This document shows, piece after piece, positions 12,394 to 24,600 of a stretch of 64,000 nt of DNA (the stretch's first letter is position 1; the number at the start of each line of letters is the position of its first letter). Origin of the DNA: Pararge aegeria (Eukaryota > Arthropoda > Insecta > Lepidoptera > Nymphalidae). Where the stretch lies: contig NC_053195.1 in NCBI RefSeq assembly GCF_905163445.1, positions 4,702,501 through 4,766,500 on the forward strand. The letters are read 5' to 3'. A program made the translations under genes and the position numbers. Under the pieces are notes generated by a model, which saw only the letters and a list, made by a program, of their open reading frames with translations, made no database searches and had not been told where the DNA came from.

Positions 12394-12501
12394 GTCTCTG
12401 TGATCTGTGATTGGTCAGTGTAAATGTGATTTTACATTGTGATGATATATTTCCTCAAACGTGCTCTTTAGAAATAACAACAACATTTTTCTTGTTCACA
12501 G

Positions 12502-12627
12502 TTCGCAGAGTAGCGCCGCAGTTTTCGATACCACCACCTCCGCGGACAGAAGTAATGCTGGGCAGCAATCTAACACTTAAGTGTGTTGCTTTTGGATCTC
12601 CGATGCCAACTGTTAAATGGAAGAAAG
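12502..12627 (+). CDS. Lar: Lar exon: first half of Ig3
   Basis: Acceptor cttgttcacag ends at 12501 and donor gtatgc starts at 12628. The exon enters with two bases completing a split codon and leaves in phase 1. It encodes the Ig3 N-terminal half with VAPQF, the first domain Cys in LTLKC and the core Trp in VKWKKG. The previous Lar exon is not in the window. A Jockey-like LINE remnant ends only about 100 nt upstream. Confidence 0.95.
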
Positions 12628-15600
12628 GTATGCATACACATGTATTATGTGCGCGCCTCACAGGTAATGAAGCCCGTCCCCTTGTCAGATTCAAAGGATC
12701 CATCCCTTCAAACCTGCCAAGGTTCAACATTAAGAGGTTGCGTAATTTTATTTTATTTTAATTTATAGTTTTATTGATACAAAATATTACATAGTGTTGG
12801 AAAACGTGGGGATAGGACTTGGAATAATACTAGTTTTCACTTATTACACTTAACATAGAATCGAGCAGAGTTTCCTTCTACTCTATTACTTAATACAGAA
12901 TTAATGCTTGAGAAGGTAATGCTTCTACTTTTATACGGCTCAGATACCGTTTACAATGTTGACAACAAAACGAACCAATAATAATATTTTATGATATTAT
13001 TTTCCGGTAAGTTATTTAACAAAACTATAGTTATTATTCTATTTGGAAAACATTAAAAAATATTTAGATAAGTATTATTACGAATTATATTAAGCAACAT
13101 AGTACTATTAAAGCAATTATATATCATAAACGAATCTTGTAGTGACGTCACAACATGTTTATGACGTAGGTATTAGCCAGGTGGGCAACCGCTAACAACA
13201 GTATATAGATTCTTCGCACCCTTAAGCCTTACAACTTGTCTGGATACTGCACATACCTCTTAAATAACTTAAGTAATTGAATACTAAAACAATAGAAAAT
13301 AGCCTGGCTGACCTGAGACTAAAATGGTATAGACGAATCATTTATGGATATGATTTGTTCATTTCTATTTAACCACCAAAACAAGCTTGTAGTATTGCAA
13401 GCTACCATAAATATATTATTATACAAATTAAATATCTGTCATGCAGCAGTAGGTATTTAAATTATTATTTATTTTATTTCTAACAAACAGTAGGTATACA
13501 TAGGTGTCTTGGTGTCCTGAAACTCCACTGAGTTTGTATGGACATTGCACAATCCTCTAATGATAAACAAAATTATAAAATTTAAGCGGGTAGTTGAATA
13601 AATACACCGCCAGTAGGTCGAGATGCCGGACCATCTAAACCTATTTCTTAAGAATAAACCATTTCATTATTATATAAGGGGCTTTACAAAACCGTTAGTG
13701 AACCTTCACTAACGGTTTACACTAACGGTTTTGAAATAAAACCTAAATTAATGCAAATTTTCCAAGGTTTGACGAAATGGCTGACTCCAGAAGACAACCC
13801 ACCGCTAGGGCTCAACACACTGAAGTTAGAAGACATCAGGGAATCCGCAAACTACACTTGCGAGGCAGCGAGTGTGTTAGGTGTTATAGAAACCACGGCC
13901 GAAGTTAAAGTCCAGTGTAAGTATTTCTCCTCTACGTACATAAAATGCTATAATAATATTATTATATTGTGGTTATCCGTATCCGTTTTAAAGTCAGTAT
14001 TTCTTTAGTTATGGAGTATTAGTTGCTCAACGGTTTGATCACATTTATTAAAAAAAAGATTATATAAACTGTGAATACAATTAACTCCTCGTGATTAAAA
14101 ATATGACGTGAATCTTCCATGATGTGAATAGTGAAGAAGTGGTGCATAAATAAAAACACCCTAATTATAAAGAACCAATTGGGGAGTCCCAAAATTTCCA
14201 CGGAAAACTGGGTAATTTGTAAATCTCTTACACCATTTTTTTTCTAAGACTTAGTCCGGTATGCAAATATTTGCCCGTCAATATTATAGACTTCACTGAT
14301 TAATTTCATAAAGTCATTAATTATCAATGCCCTAATTATTGTTTATTAATATTTTATCGAACACTGATAATTGCCCGAGGTATTGTTGGCGTAAATTTTC
14401 ACTTTATTATCGGGATGTATTCAATTATTCTACGAGTTCGCTTTTATTGAACAGATAATTGCCTTTTGTACTATAATTTCGCCTCTGATCTTTTATCTGA
14501 GTAGGATGTGTCTGATTATTTTAACAGACAATAGTAATTTATATATTTGCTCAACAATAACTATATAATTTGGTGATAACAACAAATATAATGGTACATG
14601 CGACTTTTGTTCCGCGTGTGTACATTCTTAAATAATTGAAACGCTTTAGATAAAGTTTTTGTTTATTCGAAACATTGCGCACTGTTTAAATCTCCTTTCT
14701 CATGCTCACATTACTTCAAAGAGGTGATGTTGTCGTAATGACTTTTTCATAACAAGAAACAAGTGGGTTTCATCTTTGATTTGTTTTCAATGTAAAAAAA
14801 TTGTAATATTTGTAGTCCGCATTCAAGTTTGCAAAGATGAGTAACCGACTCAATTTAAACTCACAATTTCTAAGAATAAATGATGCTAATTTATTCTAAT
14901 ACCTTTAGGGTAAGGCTGAGAGGCCGGAGCCAACCGCAAAGTAGGATAGATAGTTGATTTTATTATTCAAAACGTAACAAACGCTCGGGTCAATAAATAA
15001 TTTAAAACATAGACTCTAAAATAGGCTACCAATAAAACGTTATGTTTCGACTAAAACCCTATGTACATTTTAGATGGAATAATTTAGAATTAAAATTTTC
15101 GAATGGAACGAAAGAAAATAATTAATTGTAAAGTTTTCGTAATGCTATACATTTTTATATATCAGATGCAGAAGCTGGCATAATCAATTTAAAACTTAGT
15201 TCTCAAAACTTATTGATTGTAAATGATAAGACCGCGGCGTAAACACTTGAAGGATTTAAGAAAATCAATTTGATAAATTGTGGCAAGTCGGGGACATCCA
15301 TTATGAGTTAGTGTTATCATTCATAATTGAAAGGGGGCCCGAAGTTGCGCGAAGCCCTGGAGACAAACGAATGTCGGCTTGATTAATGATTAATTATTGT
15401 TGCTCTGCCCATTTTCGCAGTATTATTCGGAAAAGGGATTAAGGAATAGGGTTTGAGTTATTTAGCCTTTGGGCCGGCTGTTAAAAGTTTTAAACAAACT
15501 CCCGATTTCGCTACATATTTTCGGGTATATTTATTTTTGATTAAGGACAACTTTGCCGCGGATTTCACAGAATGGGTTCGGATTAAAAGGAAAACATGAA

Positions 15601-18600
15601 ATATTAATAAATTCTACATTCGACGTGATGAATAACTAACGGTATTTTATATGAGTACGTAAGCCCACTTCGATTAATTCGACAATTTTAAATATAATAG
15701 TCAACTATTCAAAACTTCAGTATCACATGTTAACATGAGACAACAGTGGGATAAGATATATTTACTATGCACACTTTATGTTGGTATTCATTATTTCCAA
15801 TTGTAATAATAGGGCGGCATAAATAAGAGGAAAGAAAACTAATAACCTACAATAGCACACTAAGTCATAACAAAGACAAGAAACACCTACAGTTCCATTT
15901 AGAATCTGTTATATTCTTAGACATAATTCTAGTAGTCATAAACTGTGGAACAGTTTAAACGAATCTTATTTTTGTGCTTTATTGCGATCTTACCGGATAG
16001 TTATTTATGTACTTAGTTCTAAATGCGTTTATATGGTAGGATTCTATAAAGCAGCGTAATGGGTTTAACCCATATTGATAAAGTACTGTGACGCCAAATA
16101 TCTTAACACTATATAATAGTAACATGTTAAATCAATGGTATGCAGATTTGAACGTAAATAAGAGGACTGGATAGATGCCCTACCCTTGCTTATAACAAAT
16201 ATGCTAATAGAAGTTAATCTTACAGCGCTACCGGGACCACCAACTGAAGTGAGAGCATCAGAAATCACAGCCACCACAGTAAGATTGGCGTGGACGTACA
16301 ATGGACTTGAGGAACCCCAGTACTATGTTATTCAATACAAGCCAAAATACGCGAATCAGGTATGTAATAATCTATACGCGCGGTTTTCGCTAAACATATT
16401 CGGCTTACTGCATCTGAAAAATATGATCAAATGAAATTCGTTTTGAAACAACTAATCGAATCTCGAAAAAAAAAACAGTACGTATTGATCTGTATAAATT
16501 TTGAAGATTATTTTAATGGGGTAGCACCAGAATATCTATAGATAGGTACTGCCACCGCACCGTGTCGTTGTACTCGTTACAGAGTGTTAAAAGGTTATTT
16601 CTTTTCTACCCATATCGCCTGGGTATCGATCCATATTGCCTGGCTGCTATTGTCAAAATATTTTTTTATTTCTTCTTATATTCCTACTTTTATTGTTCAT
16701 CCCTATATATAGATGTGAATACAACCATATTAATGATTTCAATATTTTTAACTTTCCGATTAATAGGCATTCAGTGAGATATCGGGAGTCATCACGCAGT
16801 ACTACTCGGTTACAAATCTTTCGCCTTACACTGAGTATGAAATGTATGTGATCGCAGTCAACAACATTGGCAGGGGGCCACCATCAACTCCTGAGGTCAT
16901 CACCACTGGCGAAACTGGTATGTAGATTATCGCATTATTATTTCCAAATTTGTTTTAACCAAGTAATTCGATAGACCTATGTACTCTAAATTTTTGTTAA
17001 TTGAATGCCTAAAACTTGCGTCAGAGTATGTCTCACCAATTCTGGATTCGTCCAGGTTTAGTTGCGTGAATGCGACTAAATTTGGGATCTAATGCGATCT
17101 AGACGGTGTTTTTGATTTTGTTCAGACTTAATAAACGGTTAAAACCAGACAAATTTATTTTAAAATATATAACTGACATAAATCTCAATTATGTGCAGTT
17201 TAAAGCATTAAAATATTACGTATTTGTCTCTCAGTTCGTTCAAGATACTTGATGAATCATGACTGTTGGCATTTTTTCGCAAATTACAAAAAACGTCGTG
17301 TGATACACGTACTGAACGATAATTTGTTTCAATATATACTATTTGGTGTCAACTTCACAAAATGCGTTTCGTACGCGGATACGCCGTTAATTACAGAGAA
17401 AATCGGGGTCCAGTTACATATGGAAAAGACAAGATCGACAGATCGTTGACAACGCTCTTGTGACATAATAATGTCTTTACGTGCAGTGGTACTTTCTTGC
17501 TACTGTTGCGTTACTCTTACAGAAATTATTATTAAAATTCTACTTTTTTGTTTTTAATTTGTAATTGTTTGTTAACTAAAATTTACTTAGTTGATAGGTT
17601 TATATGGAACTTTACATTTTTTTTAAATTAATAACCAGACAAATGAAATAGATGGGCTATTTATTTGCCGGCTAGTAAAAAAATACCTGAATTTATTTAT
17701 TATTTTCAACGTGTCTTATCTGAAACTTAACACTTCAAAGTGTACTTTATCAATGCTGAAAAGAACTTTGTTTTTTGATAGCTAACTTGTGTATAAAAAA
17801 ATATAAACTTATAAAATATACTCTAACTTGATATTAGATGTATGATGCTGGCCCACAAAAAAATAGCCCAAAATTTTATAAACTGTATCGTAATAGTTCT
17901 GAATAAAGGCTATGATTTTTACTCCAGTTTTAAATTCTTTATATAGTTATTTTTTATCCATGATTTGATTGTAATCTGACATGCAATTTGTAACAAATTT
18001 TTGTGTATAAAATTTATTTATTTCTTATGAAGATTAATCTTTTAATCGTTCTTTCATAACATACATCATTCGCTTCTTTCCATTCTCTTATATCGCTTAA
18101 AGTTGCGACATATTGTTATTATGTATGAGTGATTATTTTAATTGCTTTCGATTCGGTAAATAGGTATTGTTTTCTTGCGCTGTTTTCTTTAAGCTGATCA
18201 CAGATTACAGACAGGGACAAACACGTTCAATGGGCAAAATATTATTTTCTAGTTGTGAAAATACAAATTACATCATGTAAAATACAAATTACATATGATG
18301 CGTCAAGATATAACATTAATATTTATCAGCCTTTCAATGATCCATCTATAGCTACATGTATACCCAGCGAACTGCTGCAATACGGAGACTTGAGCTTGAC
18401 GGTAGTTGCAGTGATAGTATCCGGAACCGATGACTTATTATGCACGTGAAAGGCCCGGGGGTTGACAATGCAAATGTCACTCCAAACTGGTTTTGAGATT
18501 TCTTTACAGAAAATCCAATTCCAGACAATTTTGCTTGACTCAGAACTATTAATTTCACAGCATCTTCTGCGTCAATGTTGTCTTAGACAAAGATTCATTG

Positions 18601-21600
18601 GAACACGTTACTCCCATTTGCGCCGAAACAACATCTATGGCCTTCGCTGAGGCAACTGATTTACCAACTTTAATAAGCAGTACTTATATCAACAAAAAAA
18701 AAGAATAAAGGCAAGGCAAAACCGCGTCGTCCAACCTACGCCCTCGGCGTCGTTCGAGATTGTGCCCAACAATCAAAGCTATCGTCCGAGTAAGAGTCTT
18801 GTGTTTGGTCGAACGAGCAATCACAAGAACCGCGTGTTTGAGAAAGAGTCTTTTGATTGGTTGCACGTATGACGCAAACTCGAAAGCAGCTAAGAAAGCA
18901 GCGTGGAAGCAGGAATGTTAAAGCTTTACATCGAATGCATTGTTTAACACACCCGATGCGTTGACTTGACCGCTGATATAATTTACGTTTTCCGTACCGA
19001 GGAACACGTAACGTGCGGCTCCCTCTGTAATCTGCGTCCAGCATCATTCTAAGGTTCTTTTTGATCGTCTTTTCATGCGAACGCATTATAACGCGACCTA
19101 ACAACAATCGCCGCTGCTTCGTGTAAGTTTGCTTCTGAATGGATTTATGAAATGGGTTTATATATTTCTTTTGCACATTTATTTTTCGTTTACTGTAGTG
19201 TTTAGAGGTAGAGCGCATTTTTTATTTCTCTATTCATGCACCATTCTTTTGTTATAACGATGTTTGGTATAAAGGTCTTTGCAGACTAGAGACTTTTGAT
19301 CAGCTGACTGTTTTTTAACCGTGCGTGATTATGCTATGTCTTTTCTACAAAGATCTGTAAACACGACTAAATTGGCATAATATTTTCGCTTAGCTATACA
19401 ATACCGTGTCGTGTGTTGACGGAAAATCAAAGTTGTCACCACCCATCCTGTTCCAGCAGGTGCCGTACGAGGCCACTTAGGGAATATATGTAATTGAAAA
19501 CGGGCAGCAGAGTCCTCACCTCTGGGATCACCAACACGTCTGCTTGCTTCAACAGCGTGACGAATTAGGGCAAACCCGCCACCAGTGGACTGTGATGGAC
19601 TGTTACTATTAAGAGATACAAAAATCAGCAATCTTATTATTTTATATAAATGTTACATGATGAATGAATGAAATGACATGATAAACCTGTCATGTAATGT
19701 AACTAACTAATATAAACAAAGCTTATTGATGTTTAAGAGATTTCTTTTTTTCTCTTGTAATCTTTGGTAATTTCACTTGCGCTGTTTTGTGAGCTAAGTG
19801 ATGAAATCTAGGAAATAGTGCTATCCTCTTTCACAGAGAACATTGTGGAAAGTATAACACTACTTTTAAACCGGTCAATAAAGATTTGTTTGGAGATTTT
19901 TGTTTAACAGAATTGGCACAACTCTCCAACTGCGTAGCTGGATAGCGGTGCCTAGAACTGCCGATCATTCAATCTCTATAGTCTACAGGTGATCGAAGAT
20001 AGAGTGTCTAGGTTCACACGGATATAAATTATGAGTTTGTGGTTGTCGGTTTATACTTTGTCATGCCCTTAGCACCACTACTTTAAGTTCTCGAGTAAAA
20101 AACCTGACAGTGGCATATTTTTTTTTGATTTTTACCTTCAAATACGCGCCGCCAGGTGATTAAGCGTTAATAAAGCTGCCATACTCCAAAACAATTAGCC
20201 CGCTACCAATTTAGACTAAAAATTCACACTTCGATTAATTTGAAACATTAGTGATGTATCATCAGCAAACAAAACTATCCTATAATGTAAATAGGGAACC
20301 GAAATGGTCCTAATATGGAACCCTGTGGGACAACTTTTTTTACATAAGATCGCTTTCCACACACGGTATCCTTCTGAACTCTATCGCGTAAATAGTAACT
20401 CATTAAGTCTAGAGATACACCCTAAATTCCGTAGTGATGCAGTTTTCTGATTATTAAGGAGTTATCTAATTCATCCATATAAAATGACGCTGTCGCAACG
20501 TTTACTTACTCGAAAACTTATACTGTGGACACATTACAATGCCGTGTGAACGTAGCCTAAACATTCACGACTCTACCCGTTTCTGCTAAAGCACCGTGTA
20601 ATGAGTGTTCATAGATTTTCTCTTTATCCATTTTCCATGAACTAATATTGTTTTCTCTCATCCTTACAGTGGATTCACTATATGGAGGTGCCAGTGAGTA
20701 CAAAAAAAGAATTAGCATCCTTTAAAGGGGCAATACGGCAGGAGATTTTGAAGTCAATTTTTTAGAAAATAATGCTTATTTTAAATTACAATCAAGTCGC
20801 AACTTCCTTAGCTTTGAAAACTTAAATCTCTTACCGTGCTATCCTTTTAGTGGGCCCTATATTATATGTCATAGTCTTTAGTTTTATATTAGCACTTGTA
20901 TTTTACGAAGACCTTTTAGCCACAGTGTAACGATAAGCGCATTCGTATGACTAAACATAGTAGCATTATCTTAAACTATCCTTTTATTACTTATAAGCGT
21001 AAAGCCTTATTTTGAAGATTTAAAAGAACAACGGCGATAAAATAAATATAAATAAACACATTAAGACGAAATTTTTTTTATATTACTTTCTTGATATTTT
21101 AAGAATAAACTTTACACTAAAAAGAATTAAAAAGATTGTTCAAGACAAGTAAGGAAAAATAGACGATATAAGCACCTCTCTACGCCAACATTAATTAGAT
21201 GTGATTAACAATAATTCATCCCAACATTCTTAATAGATAATCGCAATTCACAATCTACTAAACTTAGAACTTAGAAAAATTTGGTACCTTTTAGTGACCT
21301 CACTGCAGTCGATGACGTTTTAGGATAGTAGTGATTTTGTGGTGGTGGTTGTGGGGAATATTTATGTAGCGACTTCGTTCAGAAAGATGGCAATCATACC
21401 AAAGCGTAAAGAAGGCGGTGTAACCAAAACAATCAGCAGATATTAAAGAATTGTAAACAATATGATTCTAAACGTATAACGTGCTCGTTATATCGTCAAG
21501 AAGCTATCACGTCCAATTTAAGTGACGTAAAATATTAAATTTGACTTGTCCCGCTTTAAATTACCGCGGTGTCACAAGGCAGACAATAAAAATGGCGCCT

Positions 21601-24600
21601 GATGAGATGGTAATGAAAACGTCGCTACAGGCAAATAAAATTGTACCCACTGCTTTTTTTCTCTTGGATTTTTCTTTACATTTCGAATAAGAGAAAGTTT
21701 TTGAGCCAGTGACCCGAGCTCAGGTCTGAACGAGATTATAGCGTTTTAATATTACACCGCTCTCCAACTTTTATTGTTTCGTTCTCACTAAGTATATCTC
21801 TCTATAAACATCGACGGGGATTTCATCGAGTGATGCCCCGTTTTTCGTGTCGCGAGGCCGATTACAAATACTTTAAAGGAGATCTTTGTGTTCTGTTATT
21901 GTCCCCTCCCGTTGTTATTGTGTTTTCATACTGAACGCATTTAATTGAGACAAAACGGACCCCGACTTAATTTGATATTGCGCTGTTTCGAGCGATATTA
22001 TGATTACTATGACGGCCTTTTAAATTGTAAATCAAATATTGTACAAAGGACTCCGTACAAACTGATGGTTATTTTATTTGCGTCCCATTTCAATTATGAG
22101 GATGAAATTTTCATTGCGTATTCTGTTTTTCATGTAGACTGTAAAAAAATTAATAGACTCAAAATTTAATTTACTGCTACAATAGCTGCTGCTAGAACAA
22201 ATCCACATTATCTGTAAGAAGTTTATTAACTCGAGGGAAAATATTCTTTTATTCATAATAATTTTATCAATTTAGACCTTCTAAACTATTCAAATACCTA
22301 CGGTGATTAGTTTTAACATTTACATATACATTCAGTTAATGGGTGTCTCAATAGACTCATTACGCTGTCGATATCGGTTTTCGTCGCGAGTTTATTAACA
22401 GGTGATAAATTTCGATCTATTCACAATGATTTTAGAGAAATTTATCTATTTTAATTCTAGTTTGTTACTGTACCTAAAAATTTTATTTTTTTTACAGAAC
22501 CCGGTTCAGCCCCTCGAAATGTACAAGTTCGTCCATTAAGTTCTAGTACGATGGTGATTCAATGGGATGAACCAGAAACGCCTAATGGTCAAGTAACGGT
22601 AAGTTGACAGAAATGTCAGCATCTGATGATGATAATGACCATCATCACCCGCAGCCAATAACCTCCTAATGCTGGGACAAGGCCTCTTCTCTCATAGGAG
22701 AAACGGTCCAAAAGGATAGATTCACCATGCTGCTTCAATGCGGGTTGGTGGGATTTTACGACAATTATCACAATTAAGTGGTATTAATATAAATAAGGAC
22801 AGCATAAAAAGCTTACGAGGCACTGAAAATTCTATAACAGGAAAATCAAAACTTTGAGCCTACCCGGGATTTGAAACCAGGGCGTCGATATTTACTGTTG
22901 AACATGCTAATCACTAGACAAACGAGAAGCTTTACGACATAATATCTATATATATAAAAGAAAGTTGTGTTAGTTACACTATTTATAACTTAAGAACGGC
23001 TGGACCAATTTTTATGACGTTTGATTTTTTGGAGTCCTCTTAGACCGGGATAGGATAATAAGTATTAAAATATAACATTCATAAAAAAAATATCCGCGGT
23101 ACGAAGTTCGCCGGGACAGCTAGTTATACATAAAAACGATGTAAAATTTTAACATCAAAGCAGAATAGGAAAATGTGAAATAGCTGGTGAAATATTTTTT
23201 TATTTTCAGGGATACAAAATTTACTATACGTCAGACCCGTCTCAGTCGTTGCAGTCGTGGCATTCTCAAATGGTAAGTCTTGACATTATACTAGTTCATT
23301 TTATTTTTTATAAAAAAAATTATTATAATCCTACTAGATTCCGGTTTTATAAAACTGACATACTATACGCTACCATCTTCACTTACCAGCAGTTCTTTTT
23401 TTTTTTAATTTTTATTCCACTACAAGTTAACTCTTAACTGCTATTTCATCTGGTGGTGACGTAGTTGAATCGGTAGTTATAAGACAGGGCTGCAGAAAAT
23501 ACAATAATTAAAAAAAAAAAATTGGCTCTGCCATGAACCCGGGACCGTGGGCGTCTATAGCGGGTATGCACGGAATATGCAGATGATATAATGAAGAAAA
23601 TCTGCGGTACGAGTTATAAAAACTTAAAGGTAGGCTTTTAATGTATCTTACAATGCCTACGCTTAAGTATTTTATAACTCGTACCACAGATTTTCTTCAT
23701 TATGTCATCTACCCGCTTATTGCATACCCTGTACATACCCTGTATGGACGCCCCTGCCCGGGACTTCCCACTTAAAACACCATAGAGCTCCCATTGCGCC
23801 AGGGAGATAAGACTACAAAATGTGAGATTAGAGTCAAAGGCTTGTAGATGGATAAAAATAAAATAAAACATAAGGTGATTGTAATTTTATCCCTTGATTT
23901 GATTTTATCCCTTCAATGACAGATGGACAACAACCACCTAACAACCATCAGCGAGCTAACCCCCCACACAGTGTACACGATAAGGGTTCAAGCGTTCACC
24001 TCAGTGGGTCCAGGCCCTATATCTGCGCCAGTGCAAGTCAAAACACAACAAGGTACCAAGTTCTGTTATACTACGTGTTTATAAATCAGTAAAAAAATAC
24101 ATGGAGATAAACATTTCTATATCACACAAATTAGATGCAGTTTTTTATTATTATATTTGCAAATGAAAAACTATTTTTTATGTATATAGTTCATTAATAA
24201 TTATATTTGTAGTATTAGAATTTATATCATGTAGTATAGTTTGCAATATTTTTATTTAGGTATACATTTTTATTGCCGCACCAACCCGTTCCTTATAACA
24301 ACTACTTTCGCCGAAGGTTGCCTGGGAGAGATCGCTTTAGCGATAAGACCGCCTTTGCACAGCTAAACTTCTTTTTCTTTATTTTTTTTTATTTTTATCT
24401 TTTCTGTTTCTCTTTGTATTTCGTTTTTGTGTGTGCAATAAAGAATTTAATAATATGTAATAATAATAATAATGAATGTACTGATGAATATCTATATCTA
24501 ATATATTATTTAGGTATATTTTTTTACTGCCGCACCAAACTAGTATCGCGTAAGGTTGTCTAGGAGAGATCGCTTTAGTGATAAGACCGCCTTTGCAAAC

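Larger units (their letters stand above)
1..12501. other. Upstream Lar intron filled with transposon remnants
   Basis: No coding exon that I can support. Named repeats inside are listed separately. The gaps (about 460-1650, 2870-5030, 5410-6060, 6545-7160, 9120-12190) are AT-rich, show no Ig-type motif (CxA, WxK, YxC) in any open frame I looked at, and appear to be intron. Because the gene continues upstream (Ig2, Ig1, signal peptide), this is most simply the intron between Ig2 and Ig3 exons. Confidence 0.6.
16918..22497. other. Lar intron between FN1 and FN2 exons
   Basis: Holds the candidate microexon (20670-20693), an LINE reverse transcriptase remnant (20130-20505), a region of unlike composition with minus-strand frames (18340-19631) and a 21-nt direct repeat at 18258-18300. 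The rest is AT-rich with nothing recognised. Confidence 0.6.

Noticed and set aside
12455..12730. 91-codon minus-strand open frame over the Ig3 exon
   Set aside because: It is the shadow of the Lar exon on the opposite strand.
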